From the NCBI GenBank assembly GCA_017525525.1, contig JAFXSQ010000058.1:1-46303 (forward strand): 46,303 nucleotides of DNA. The letters run 5' to 3'. The notes under the pieces were generated by a model that was not told where the DNA came from, searched no databases, and saw only the letters and a program-made list of their open reading frames with translations. The translations under genes and the position numbers were made by a program. The stretch is from Lachnospiraceae bacterium. GTDB taxonomy: Bacteria > Bacillota > Clostridia > Lachnospirales > Lachnospiraceae. This document shows positions 22,039 to 30,402 of this stretch, piece by piece (positions within the stretch are counted from its first letter, which is position 1; the number at the start of each line of letters is the position of its first letter).

Positions 22039-23958
22039 TTATGAACCGAGCGTATTGATAAGATGCTCTATCATGTCAGCCACGGTATTTATATATCTCG
22101 ACGAAGCGTTGAACGCATGCTGGAACCTGATTAAGTTGGAAAGCTCCTCGTCCGAGGATACGCCTAAGACCATCTGCCTCAGGTTGTCAAGCTCGGTTGA
22201 CGACTGCTCGCAGGTCTTCGCCATATTGTCGTAGGTGTAGCCCCTGTCCGCAAGAGAGTCCGTCATGCCCGCGTAGAAGTCCACATAAGTGCACTCAACC
22301 AGCGAGTTGGGGCTTACGGTAGCGAACTTGGTATTCCAGAGGTTCAGCATCTTGTCGACCACCTCCTGAGCCTCGGCACCCGACTCTCTCGAGAGCGGTA
22401 TCTTCGAGGGATCCTGAAGCAGGTTGTCGTTGATCTCAAGGTTGCCCGAAGAGTAAAGGCTGTAATAATTATCGGCGTCCTCTTCGTTGTAGACCTTTAT
22501 CTTTATCGTCGTTCCGTCAGGAAGCGTCATATCCTCTTCAGTGTAACGATCCACACTCTTTCTCTTGAAGAGCTCCTCGCCGGCGTACTCGTTGCCGGTG
22601 CCCATGCCTATACCGGCCTTGAGGTTGTTATTCTCAATCTCTTCCTCCGTCTCCTGCACGGTAAGCAGGTCGGAGATGTACTTCTGCGTTCCATCCGCGA
22701 GAGTTACCATCTCATTCAATACATGTCTGCCGTCTGCCAATGTAACGTTCGGGCAAAGCGCATCATTAATTCCGGTAACCATAGCGTTGACCAGCACGTC
22801 AAACTGTGACATCAGGTTGGTTATGGTGTAAGGCTCCACGTACTTGTTGAAGTACTCGAGCTTCTCCGAATACTCATGTATGTCGATGTTATACTGATCC
22901 ATCGCCGTCTGGTAATCGGCTACATTGTCAAAATCAGTCTCAAGGGGCTTTATGGGCTTTTCAGGAACGTCGGTATAGTTTCCCGTGAAATACCCTCTCG
23001 ACATCATAAGTCCCTTAAGCGCTCCGACGTCGGTATTGTTCTCAGCCGTCGGTATCTTCTCTATATGGAACAACGGAGCTGTGTCGTCCTTCCAGACAGG
23101 CATCAGGAAATCCGTTGCATCGTTGGCGAATTCGTATTTTTTGGTACCATCCTTGTTAGTTGCATCGGCATAGTACTCATTGTCGCATATCTTCTGCGTG
23201 TCAAGCTCGTACATCCTGCCCTTTGTGACAAATATACGGCCCTCTATGTAGATTTCGGCTGTTCCGTCGGAGTTGGGCACAATATCGGCGCTCACTAAGC
23301 TGGAAAGCTCGTCATACGCCTTGTTTCTTGCATCACGGTAGTCATTGGCATTCTCTATTCCGGACGCCTCAGCCGCAAGTATTTTATCGTTAAGATCAAG
23401 TATCTGCTTTCCGAGATCATTTATAGTCTTGACCTCGTTCTTGATCTGGGTGTTCAAATTTCTCTGATAGGTTATCAGACTGTCCCTGATGCTCTGCACG
23501 CGATCAAGGAAAGTCAGTGAGGTTGCTATAAATGAACTTCTGGTAACGATATTGTTGGAGTCCTTCTGCATCTCCTGAAGTGACTTCCACAGCTCATTAA
23601 GGGAGTCGTTAAAGGTCGCACCCTCAAGCTCGGAGAAGAAGCTCTCAACCTCTTTTACCGTCTCGGTCTGAGCCTTGTAGTAGCTGTTTCTGCCACTTTC
23701 TGTCCTGTAAGAGATGTCTGCAAAATTATCTCTTACTGTCTTAACCTCGGCAGTCACAACTCCGAGACCCGTCTGGTTCTTGCGGATTGCATCTACCGAA
23801 AGATTATGATAAGTGCGGTCGGTAAGCATCACCTGCTGGCGACTGTAGCCTTCCGTATGAACATTCGTAAGGTTGTGCGCTGTTGTATTTAACGCATATT
23901 GATTTGTCTTAAGACCTGTCACTCCAACGGACAGTCTTCCCATAGTACCTGCTGCCAT
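22039..23958 (-). CDS. flgK: Flagellar hook-associated protein FlgK (HAP1), copy B
   Basis: 639 aa. The N-terminus has the rod/hook signature GLKTNQYALNTTAHNLTNVHTEGYSRQ, followed by a HAP1 D1 region with ENANDYRDARNKAYDELSS. The C-terminal helix with NLIRFQHAFNASSRYINTVADMIEHLINTLG is the best FlgK-type ending. This copy directly follows flgN, its expected chaperone gene, which makes it the better candidate for canonical FlgK; the downstream 648-aa copy may be a specialised junction protein. The gap between the two is 428 bp, filled with repeats and a hairpin. Confidence 0.93.
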   Translation of the reverse strand: MAAGTMGRLSVGVTGLKTNQYALNTTAHNLTNVHTEGYSRQQVMLTDRTYHNLSVDAIRKNQTGLGVVTAEVKTVRDNFADISYRTESGRNSYYKAQTETVKEVESFFSELEGATFNDSLNELWKSLQEMQKDSNNIVTRSSFIATSLTFLDRVQSIRDSLITYQRNLNTQIKNEVKTINDLGKQILDLNDKILAAEASGIENANDYRDARNKAYDELSSLVSADIVPNSDGTAEIYIEGRIFVTKGRMYELDTQKICDNEYYADATNKDGTKKYEFANDATDFLMPVWKDDTAPLFHIEKIPTAENNTDVGALKGLMMSRGYFTGNYTDVPEKPIKPLETDFDNVADYQTAMDQYNIDIHEYSEKLEYFNKYVEPYTITNLMSQFDVLVNAMVTGINDALCPNVTLADGRHVLNEMVTLADGTQKYISDLLTVQETEEEIENNNLKAGIGMGTGNEYAGEELFKRKSVDRYTEEDMTLPDGTTIKIKVYNEEDADNYYSLYSSGNLEINDNLLQDPSKIPLSRESGAEAQEVVDKMLNLWNTKFATVSPNSLVECTYVDFYAGMTDSLADRGYTYDNMAKTCEQSSTELDNLRQMVLGVSSDEELSNLIRFQHAFNASSRYINTVADMIEHLINTLGS

Positions 23959-23977
23959 CAGTTAAGCCTCCCTTCCG

Positions 23978-24511
23978 TTAATTTCTCGAATCAAAGCCTC
24001 CGCTTGTCACAGGGGCCGTGTCCCCGTAGCTGCCTTTTTTGCCCTTGAACATATCCCTGGTGTACTCGGCAGTCTCCGGAGCCCTGTCCATATTCTGCAG
24101 CAGAGTGATGCTGTAATTGATCATCTCAAGCTGCGTCTGAATAAGATTCTGATTATGGGTGTTAACCTCTTTCAAGGACTTCGCAAGCCGTCCCAGCTTT
24201 GTGTTGATCTCGGCAAGCGGATCATGGAACTCAGGCTGGGAAGAAAGCATGTCCACTATCTCGGTTATGCGGATGGTTCCCCTGGGCTTTCCCAGCACCT
24301 GGGCGATACCGTCCATCGTCTTTCTTCTCTCGATATCCAGTCCCGTTATCGTATCCACCAGAAGTTGTTCCTTGTCGGTAGTCGTCCTCAGCCTGTCTAA
24401 GTCATTCGACACTATCGCGCTTGTCTTCTCCATGGATACGTCCATAAGCTGCTCGTATACTACATATTCCTTATTCAGTTCTTCAATAAGATTCTCGATA
24501 AGACTCGCCAT
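23978..24511 (-). CDS. flgN: Flagellar chaperone FlgN
   Basis: 177 aa. Export chaperone for the junction proteins FlgK and FlgL. All-helical protein with the FlgN pattern: an N-terminal helix SLIENLIEELNKEYVVYEQL, then a central helix and the C-terminal LIQTQLEMINYSITLLQN substrate-binding helix. The last ~40 residues are a loose Gly/Ser-rich tail. It is 20 bp upstream of flgK copy B and downstream of flgM, the usual order flgM-flgN-flgK. Confidence 0.9.
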   Translation of the reverse strand: MASLIENLIEELNKEYVVYEQLMDVSMEKTSAIVSNDLDRLRTTTDKEQLLVDTITGLDIERRKTMDGIAQVLGKPRGTIRITEIVDMLSSQPEFHDPLAEINTKLGRLAKSLKEVNTHNQNLIQTQLEMINYSITLLQNMDRAPETAEYTRDMFKGKKGSYGDTAPVTSGGFDSRN

Positions 24512-24530
24512 TGTCCTTACCCCTAATAAT

Positions 24531-24655
24531 AATGTAATGGCATGATTACTTCGTAATCCTGCCCATATATATCACAAGGAATCCACCACTTCGTGGTCCC
24601 CCTTGCGATGAAGGTCGGCGCGATGCTGAATTATGACTTTGTCATAATCGCGCCT
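24531..24655. repeat. Structured intergenic repeat, family 2, copy A
   Basis: About 125 bp with three hairpins: GATTAC-TTC-GTAATC; a CAAGG...CCTTG hairpin with CCAC/GTGG inside; and a GGCGCGAT...ATCGCGCC stem with ATTATGAC/GTCATAAT. A second full copy is at 46178-46303, and the middle hairpin alone recurs at 21668-21705. Paired arms change together between copies (see findings). Confidence 0.75.
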
Positions 24656-24658
24656 TCC

Positions 24659-24943
24659 TTATAATGATACCGACTGATATGTACTCATGAGCTTTGCCGC
24701 AAAGTCCTCAACCGATACATCATATGTACCGTTGTCGATACGTGACTTTATGTCGGCGATCTTGGCCTCACGCACATCAGGAACGGTGTTTAAAGCATTT
24801 TTTGCGACCTGCATGTCCTTCCCGGCCGCCGAAAGTGATATCTCATCCTTGAAGCTTGAAAAACCTGCCGCTGTCGTCCCTGACTTCGCAGTCTTGCCGG
24901 TACCGTAAATCTGACTCATCATGTTTATAGTACCTATACGCAT
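24659..24943 (-). CDS. flgM: Anti-sigma-28 factor FlgM
   Basis: 94 aa, normal length. It binds and inhibits the motility sigma factor until the hook-basal body is finished and FlgM is exported. The N-terminus is short and disordered (MRIGTINMMSQIYGTGKT). The C-terminal inhibitory region reads DEISLSAAGKDMQVAKNALN, then VREAKIADIKSRIDNGTYDV and EDFAAKLM, a standard FlgM pattern. AGGAGG precedes ATG 24943. It heads the flagellar late gene run and has a sigma-28 promoter, giving the classical negative feedback loop. Confidence 0.95.
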   Translation of the reverse strand: MRIGTINMMSQIYGTGKTAKSGTTAAGFSSFKDEISLSAAGKDMQVAKNALNTVPDVREAKIADIKSRIDNGTYDVSVEDFAAKLMSTYQSVSL

Positions 24944-24985
24944 ATCAATTCCTCCTAACCTTGTAGATTTTAGTACTCATCTTAT

Positions 24986-25012
24986 TTATCGGAATATATC
25001 TATAATACATAA
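24986..25012 (-). promoter_or_regulatory. Sigma-28 promoter of flgM
   Basis: TTATGTAT (25005-25012), an 11-bp spacer and TCCGATAA (24986-24993) on the minus strand. It is closely similar to the flagellin promoter (TTAAGTAT-N11-TCCGATAT) and ends ~43 bp before the flgM start. Confidence 0.78.
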
Positions 25013-25120
25013 CCCCTTTTTTAAATTTCGTGCATAATACGCGTTGGAACAGTATGTGGGTTGTATCTCGCCCCAACGCTCACTTTACAGTAAATCATAG
25101 GTTTTTATCGGCAAAAAAAC

Positions 25121-25499
25121 AGCTTTGCAGTAGATGCGTGTTGCTGTTTCGAATCTTTTCGCGTAGATTTTCGTCATTTCAGCAGTGGTGGCTCGGTGTT
25201 ACCCGCCTCGAAAAAACCTCGGCGGACACCTGCACATGGGCAGTTCTAGACAGAGCAAAGAACACTCTGTAAGAACTGCCTCAAGCGGTCCGAAGTTGAG
25301 TGCTCAGAAATCGTTACAAGTGGAACGAGCAAAGCGAGTGTAACGGTTGTACGATTTCGTGCAACGAAACGAGGACCCGAACGCGCTGAAATATAAAGGA
25401 GTGACTTAGTGTTTGTTCTTTAAACACTTAGTCACTCCTTATGCAGAGCAGAAAATCGAAGTGTGATTCGAAACAGTAAGCACGCATCAATGCAAAGCG
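25121..25499. repeat. Nested inverted-repeat element (~380 bp), MITE-like or structured RNA
   Basis: The ends 25121-25155 and 25465-25499 are imperfect inverted repeats of about 35 bp, sharing GCTTTGCA, GATGCGTG and CTGTTTCGAATC. A second pair, ATTTCAGC / GCTGAAAT (25176-25183 / 25385-25392), nests inside. Within are hairpins at 25195-25230, 25239-25280 (9 + 6 bp), 25312-25345, 25346-25365 (2-nt loop) and 25396-25440 (19-bp arms, one mismatch). The last could also be the metG terminator. The 80-aa open frame at 25030-25272 has no ribosome site or recognisable product. No coding gene is seen in 24944-25536. Confidence 0.7.
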
Positions 25500-25536
25500 T
25501 CATTTAAGTCAGTTATTCATTTGTAAACCCTGTTAA

Positions 25537-27522
25537 CTACGATATCATCGCTCCGGCCGGCATATCCTTCTCGGCAGTGAGCAGCGCAAGATCTCCGTGC
25601 TCATTCTCGGCGCAGAGAAGCATGCCCTCGGAGAGAACGCCCGCAAGCTTGGTGGGCTTAAGATTGGTAATAACGACAACCTTCTTTCCTACCATGTCTT
25701 CAGGCTTGTAGTAATGCTTTATTCCGGATACGATCTGCAGTACTCTTCCTTGAATCTGTACCTGGCTGCAGAGAAGCTTCTTAGACTGCGGCACCTCTTC
25801 GCAAGAAAGCACCTCGCCTATCTGAAGCTGCATCCTGTCAAATTCATCGATGGTTATAGTCTCCTTAACCTTAGCCTCAACAACCTTCATCTCCTCCTCG
25901 GGAGCTTTCTTCTTCGGCTCAGGCTTTTCCTCCTCTTCGACAACCTCAGGCTCCGGGAAACGCTCGTGTATAACCTCAAGCATAGCCGGCACATCTATCC
26001 TGTTGAAGAGTATCTCAGGACTGTCCGTAACCTTGTTTCCGCTCTCGTAAAGTCCGAAGGTTGAAAGCTCAGTCACACGTCTTGCCTCGGTATTGAGCTG
26101 CTTTAATATCTTCTCGGAAGTCTCAGGCATAAACGGCGCAAGCAAGGTTGCCCCTACGGATATGCTCTCTACAAGATTGTAGAGCACCGTGTCAAGACGG
26201 TCTCTGTCATCCTCGTTTTTCGCGAGAACCCAGGGCTCAGTCTCATCGATATACTTGTTGCAGCGCTTAAAGAGGTTCATAATCTCGGTTATGGCGTCAG
26301 CCACCTTGAGCTTGTCCATAGCCTCATTAACCTTAAGCCTTGTTCCGGTCACTACTGCCTTTAAGTCGGCGTCTACGTCATCCTCAACATGTGTATTGGT
26401 AACAACTCCGTCGAAGTACTTATTCGACATGGAAATTGTACGGTTCACCAGATTGCCGAGGGTGTTCGCAAGATCGGAGTTGATTCTCTCCATCACAAGC
26501 TCCCATGAAATCACGCCGTCATTCTCGAACGGCATCTCATGAAGCACAAAATATCTCACGGCATCCACGCCAAAGTACTCAACCAGGTCGTCGGCATAGA
26601 TAACATTTCCCTTGGACTTGCTCATCTTACCGCCGGTCTGAAGCAACCACGGATGTCCGAAGATCTGCTTGGGCAGCGGCTCGCCAAGCGCCATAAGGAT
26701 GCACGGCCAGTAGATAGTGTGGAAGCGAAGTATGTCCTTGCCGATAAGGTGCAGGTCGGCCGGCCAGTACTTCTTGTAAAGCTCGCCCTTGGTATCCACA
26801 TCATAGCCGAGACCGGTGATGTAGTTTGAAAGCGCATCAACCCACACGTAGATGACATGTCCCGGATCAAAATCAACCGGTATGCCCCACTTGAAAGAGG
26901 ATCGTGACACGCAGAGGTCCTGAAGTCCCGGAAGAAGGAAGTTGTTCATCATCTCATTCTTCCTCGACTCCGGCTGTATGAATTCCGGATGGGTGTTGAT
27001 GTGCTCGATAAGTCTGTCAGCGTACTTTGAAAGCTTAAAGAAATAAGCCTCCTCCTTTGCAGGCTGAACATCTCTGCCGCAGTCGGGACATTTGCCGTCC
27101 ACAAGCTGTGACGGAGTGAAAAATGATTCGCAGGGCGTACAGTACATACCCTCGTACTCACCCTTATATATATCGCCCTGGTCGTAGAGCTTCTTGAATA
27201 TCTTCTTTACGGATGCCTCATGATCTGCATCGGTGGTTCTGATAAAACGGTCGTATGAGGTGTTCATCAGATCCCAAATCCTCTTGATCTCGCCCGAGGT
27301 TTCGTCCACGAACTCCTTCGGTGTCGAGAGATTCTCGAAAGCCTTGATCTCAATCTTCTGACCGTGTTCGTCTGTTCCTGTCTGGAAATGCACATCATAG
27401 CCTACAAATCTCTTGTAGCGCGCGATGGAGTCGGCCAGCACTATCTCGTATGTATTGCCTATATGAGGCTTGCCCGAGCTGTATGCTATCGCCGTTGTGA
27501 TGTAGTAAGGTTTTTTCGCCAT
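25537..27522 (-). CDS. metG: Methionyl-tRNA synthetase
   Basis: 661 aa. It charges tRNA-Met with methionine in the cytoplasm. The class I signature HIGN is at residues 20-23 and KMSKS at 299-303. A zinc knuckle is formed by Cys128, Cys131, Cys145 and Cys148. The anticodon-binding helical domain spans ~340-520. A charged linker rich in Glu/Lys/Pro (~530-560) leads to a C-terminal tRNA-binding OB-fold domain (~565-661; IGEVLSCEEVPQSKKLLCSQ), as in dimeric bacterial MetRS. The ribosome site GGGGG precedes ATG 27522. It is separated from murA upstream by a terminator hairpin. No T-box leader was recognised. Confidence 0.97.
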   Translation of the reverse strand: MAKKPYYITTAIAYSSGKPHIGNTYEIVLADSIARYKRFVGYDVHFQTGTDEHGQKIEIKAFENLSTPKEFVDETSGEIKRIWDLMNTSYDRFIRTTDADHEASVKKIFKKLYDQGDIYKGEYEGMYCTPCESFFTPSQLVDGKCPDCGRDVQPAKEEAYFFKLSKYADRLIEHINTHPEFIQPESRKNEMMNNFLLPGLQDLCVSRSSFKWGIPVDFDPGHVIYVWVDALSNYITGLGYDVDTKGELYKKYWPADLHLIGKDILRFHTIYWPCILMALGEPLPKQIFGHPWLLQTGGKMSKSKGNVIYADDLVEYFGVDAVRYFVLHEMPFENDGVISWELVMERINSDLANTLGNLVNRTISMSNKYFDGVVTNTHVEDDVDADLKAVVTGTRLKVNEAMDKLKVADAITEIMNLFKRCNKYIDETEPWVLAKNEDDRDRLDTVLYNLVESISVGATLLAPFMPETSEKILKQLNTEARRVTELSTFGLYESGNKVTDSPEILFNRIDVPAMLEVIHERFPEPEVVEEEEKPEPKKKAPEEEMKVVEAKVKETITIDEFDRMQLQIGEVLSCEEVPQSKKLLCSQVQIQGRVLQIVSGIKHYYKPEDMVGKKVVVITNLKPTKLAGVLSEGMLLCAENEHGDLALLTAEKDMPAGAMIS

Positions 27523-27622
27523 ATATGATAGCCCCCTTTATAAAATAGTATTCGGGCCGGAGTCTCCGACCCTCCCGCAGGGCGACGGCCAGCTTAGCTG
27601 ACATCTTTCTATCGCCGACACT

Positions 27623-27664
27623 GCGATATAATTAAAGCCTGTCGCCTTTATAGCGGCAGGCTTT
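27623..27664 (-). terminator. Terminator of murA
   Basis: On the minus strand an AAAGCCTG...CAGGCTTT stem (27634-27645 / 27653-27664; one mismatch, 7-nt loop) is followed by AATTATAT. A short dispersed-repeat fragment (CAGGATTCTACGATTCGCGT onward, 27682-27711) lies between it and the murA stop. Confidence 0.65.
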
Positions 27665-27718
27665 GAAATCTGTATTATTTCAGGATTCTACGATTCGCGT
27701 AAGTTATGACGCTGAGTC

Positions 27719-29029
27719 TTATCCCACTTTCAGTTTGAACTTCTGTATCCCCCGGTCGTCATCGTCGTCAAAATGATCAATCGCTCCACCGAGTCCTCGT
27801 ATCTTGCCGTCGAAGTCCTCGTATCCGCGGAGGATATACTTTATATCCTCTACCGTCGAGAAACCGTCCGCCGAAAGCGCTGCGATAACAAGCGCTGCGC
27901 CGGCTCTTAAGTCCGGAGCAACAAGGTTTGCGCCCGTGTAACCCTCAACGCCCGTGATAATCGCGGTGTTACCCTCGACACTTATGCGCGCTCCCATTCT
28001 CGCAAGCTCGCTCACGTACTTAAACCTGTTCTCGAAGATACTCTCCGTGATTATGCTCGTTCCTCTGGAAAGAGCAAGGGTTACCGCCATCTGCGGCTGC
28101 ATATCCGTCGGAAAGCCCGGGTACGGAAGTGTCTTTATATGTGTGCTCTTAAGTCTTCCGTCCGACATAACCCTGACGGAATCATCATATTCTATAACAT
28201 GCGCGCCTATCTCGTTAAGCTTTGCCGAAATAGCCTCAAGGTGCTTGGGGATTACATTCTTAATAAGGACATTTCCGCCTGTTGCAGCTGCCATCATCAT
28301 AAATGTGCCGGCTTCAATCTGATCCGGTATGATGGAGTACTCTGTCTTATGGAGTCTCTCAACGCCTCTGATCCTTATGACATCGGTTCCGGCGCCCTTG
28401 ATGTTTGCGCCCATACTGTTAAGGAAGTTTGCCACATCAACTATGTGCGGCTCCTTCGCTGCATTCTCTATGGTAGTCTTGCCCTGCGCAAGCACTGCGG
28501 CAAGCATGATATTGATCGTAGCGCCTACGGATACTATATCCATATACACATGGTTTCCGATAAGCTCATCGGCCCTGACAACAATCTTGCCGCCCTTGAC
28601 AATCTCCCAGTTTGCGCCTAAGGACTCAAAACCCTTTGTGTGCTGGTCGATTGGGCGCGCGCCTATATCACAACCGCCCGGAAGAGCAACATTGGCATAA
28701 TGATACTTTCCGAGAAGGGAGCCGAGCAGGTAGTAGCCTGCGCGAATCTTCCTTATGTTGCTGTCATCAACCTCAAGGTTCTTTCCGTCCCTGATGGTTC
28801 CCGCGCATATCGAAACCGTGTGCTTGTCTATGTATTTTACTCTCGCGCCTATATTCTCTATAGCCGCAAGAAGCACCTTCGTATCCTGAACACTCGGTAC
28901 ATTCTCTATGATGCATTCTTCATCTGTAAGAACGGCCGCCGCAAGTATTCCCAAAGCCGCATTCTTCGCGCCTGCTATGGTAACTTCTCCCTCAAGCCTG
29001 CGTCCGCCTTTAATCACATATTTTTCCAT
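27719..29029 (-). CDS. murA: UDP-N-acetylglucosamine 1-carboxyvinyltransferase
   Basis: 436 aa. First committed step of peptidoglycan synthesis, adding enolpyruvate from PEP to UDP-GlcNAc. The N-terminus has IKGGRRLEGEVTIAGAKNAA with the conserved Lys-Asn pair. The catalytic loop reads ALPGGCDIGARPIDQH, with the fosfomycin-target Cys at position 120. The later PGFPTDMQPQM and IFENRFKYVSELARMGA blocks are conserved in all MurA proteins. The C-terminal ~20 residues are an Asp-rich, basic-ended extension (HFDDDDDRGIQKFK). Firmicutes often carry two murA copies; which this is cannot be told here. It has a good housekeeping promoter. Confidence 0.97.
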   Translation of the reverse strand: MEKYVIKGGRRLEGEVTIAGAKNAALGILAAAVLTDEECIIENVPSVQDTKVLLAAIENIGARVKYIDKHTVSICAGTIRDGKNLEVDDSNIRKIRAGYYLLGSLLGKYHYANVALPGGCDIGARPIDQHTKGFESLGANWEIVKGGKIVVRADELIGNHVYMDIVSVGATINIMLAAVLAQGKTTIENAAKEPHIVDVANFLNSMGANIKGAGTDVIRIRGVERLHKTEYSIIPDQIEAGTFMMMAAATGGNVLIKNVIPKHLEAISAKLNEIGAHVIEYDDSVRVMSDGRLKSTHIKTLPYPGFPTDMQPQMAVTLALSRGTSIITESIFENRFKYVSELARMGARISVEGNTAIITGVEGYTGANLVAPDLRAGAALVIAALSADGFSTVEDIKYILRGYEDFDGKIRGLGGAIDHFDDDDDRGIQKFKLKVG

Positions 29030-29083
29030 CCTGCACCTTCTGTTGCAATAAAATAAAAAACTCTCTCAACAAATAACTAAAGA

Positions 29084-29130
29084 ATTATATCACTGCTATA
29101 TGCTTTTGTAAACACGAACGTTTGTTTACA
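29084..29130 (-). promoter_or_regulatory. murA promoter overlapped by an inverted repeat
   Basis: TTTACA (29107-29112), 17 bp, TATAAT (29084-29089) on the minus strand. The -35 box is inside an inverted repeat TGTAAACA (29107-29114) / TGTTTACA (29123-29130) with CGAACGTT in the centre, which looks like an operator. Confidence 0.65.
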
Positions 29131-29188
29131 TGTTTTTTCCACCTTGTGTCACGCAGGTTAAAACGCCCGAAAACCACTAAACTATCCG

Positions 29189-29956
29189 CTAAATAAGTCC
29201 TGCGTCCTTCATCTCCTGGCGCTTCCGCTTCATGCCCTCGATGATGATCTTCTTAGCGTCCGCAGCCTGCTGCTGGGTTGCATCCGGCGTGTCCTTAAGC
29301 ACGTAGTCAATTCCCATCTTCTCGTACTTAGCCTTGCCCATAGTATGATAAGGCAGAACCTCGAGCTGCTTTACATGAGTAAAACCTCCGAGGAAATACC
29401 CCAGCCTGTCAAGATACTCATCATTTAAAGTAATCCCCGGAACCACCACGTGTCTGATCCTTATGTCCTTGCCCTTCTCGTCCATATATTGAAGGAAGTC
29501 AAAAATATTATCGCAGGGCTGGCCGGTAAGCTCCATGTGCCCTTTGGGATCAATGTGCTTTATATCAAGCATGATAAGATCGGTCGAAGCCATCAAACGG
29601 TCATACTTCGCAAGCGTATCTGCCGGTTCTCTCCTGAAGGTTATGCCCGAAGTATCAAGGCAGGTGTGTATGCCCTTCTTCTTCGCTCCCTCGAAGAGCT
29701 CCGTCAGAAAATCAAGCTGCAGCATGGGCTCGCCGCCCGTAACCGTAAGCCCGCCATCCTTCAAGAACGGCTTGTACTTATCATAGTCCTCAAGTATCTC
29801 CTCAACGGTCATCTTGGTACCGCCTGCCATCTCCCAGGTGTCCGGATTATGACAGTACTGACACCTCATCGGACAGCCCTTAACGAACACCACATACCTT
29901 ATGCCCGGCCCATCCACCGTACCGAACGTTTCTATTGAGTGTATCATACCCTCCAT
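29189..29956 (-). CDS. pflA: Pyruvate formate-lyase activating enzyme
   Basis: 255 aa radical SAM enzyme that abstracts hydrogen from the glycyl residue of PFL. The cluster motif is in VKGCPMRCQYCHNPDTW (CxxxCxxC, Cys28-Cys32-Cys35), preceded by ETFGTVDGPGIRYVVF, which is diagnostic of PFL activases. The glycine-rich GGLTVTGGEPMLQ and the later LDIKHIDP and VLPYHTMGKAKYEKMG blocks complete the pattern. It is the last gene of the pfl cluster. A strong terminator hairpin stands immediately before its ribosome site, so it is probably made at lower level than its substrate. Confidence 0.95.
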   Translation of the reverse strand: MEGMIHSIETFGTVDGPGIRYVVFVKGCPMRCQYCHNPDTWEMAGGTKMTVEEILEDYDKYKPFLKDGGLTVTGGEPMLQLDFLTELFEGAKKKGIHTCLDTSGITFRREPADTLAKYDRLMASTDLIMLDIKHIDPKGHMELTGQPCDNIFDFLQYMDEKGKDIRIRHVVVPGITLNDEYLDRLGYFLGGFTHVKQLEVLPYHTMGKAKYEKMGIDYVLKDTPDATQQQAADAKKIIIEGMKRKRQEMKDAGLI

Positions 29957-29973
29957 ACTGTATCACCCCTCCT

Positions 29974-30012
29974 AAAAAAAGGGGGATACCCAAAAAATCA
30001 GGTATCCCCTTT
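29974..30012 (-). terminator. Strong terminator between the glycyl-radical gene and pflA
   Basis: On the minus strand AAGGGGATACC (30001-30011) pairs with GGTATCCCCCTT (29979-29990) around a 10-nt loop and is followed by seven T. It is ~18-20 bp from the pflA start codon and abuts its AGGAGG. Confidence 0.85.
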
Positions 30013-30026
30013 GAGTTTATTCCGTA

Positions 30027-30272
30027 TTAGCCGTTGATTGACTCGTGGAACGTACGTGAGATAACGTCAGCCTGCTGCTCGGGTGTGAGCTTGATGAAGT
30101 TAACTGCGTATCCCGATACACGGATTGTAAGCTGAGGATAGTTCTCAGGATGCTTCTGAGCATCGATAAGTGTCTCCCTGTTGTATACATTTACATTAAG
30201 GTGATATCCACCTTTCTCTGCATATCCGTCTAACATACCAACTAAGTTATCAATCTGCTGTTTACTAGCCAT
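30027..30272 (-). CDS. Separate glycyl-radical polypeptide of pyruvate formate-lyase (GrcA-like)
   Basis: 81 aa, ATG 30272 with GAGGAGG upstream. It matches the C-terminal glycyl-radical domain of [21 protein letters not shown], then [33 protein letters not shown]. The radical Gly is Gly54, 27 residues from the end, as in full-length PFL (26). GrcA/YfiD is known as a spare part that rescues oxygen-cleaved PFL. Here the core enzyme in the same operon lacks this domain altogether, so this polypeptide should be an obligatory subunit. Core (687) plus this (81) equals about one normal PFL. Confidence 0.92.
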   Translation of the reverse strand: MASKQQIDNLVGMLDGYAEKGGYHLNVNVYNRETLIDAQKHPENYPQLTIRVSGYAVNFIKLTPEQQADVISRTFHESING

Positions 30273-30325
30273 GTCGTCTATTACCTCCTCTTATTTTGAT
30301 AAAATACAGTCTGTCTCTGCTTGTC

Positions 30326-30375
30326 GGATGAGTGAATATGTAACACGCTCACTTCGTGACCGTTAACATATTCAT
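30326..30375. other. Intercistronic hairpin in the pfl operon
   Basis: GAATATGT-AAC (30333-30343) pairs with GTTAACATATTC (30361-30372) with one bulge; TCAC-TTC-GTGA lies in the loop. There is no T tract, so it is probably an mRNA-stabilising or processing structure between the two small genes. Confidence 0.5.
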
Positions 30376-30402
30376 CTCTCCTCTTATACTATGTACGGAG
30401 CC

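Noticed and set aside
25030-25272. 80-aa open frame in the metG-flgM gap
   Set aside because: No ribosome site, no recognisable protein, and it runs through the inverted-repeat element.
25121-25499. tmRNA or another known large RNA
   Set aside because: The length suggested it, but there is no tRNA-like acceptor/T-arm pairing and no tag reading frame on either strand.
27523-27718. T-box leader upstream of metG
   Set aside because: No T-box consensus or specifier hairpin was found; the region holds the murA terminator and a repeat fragment.
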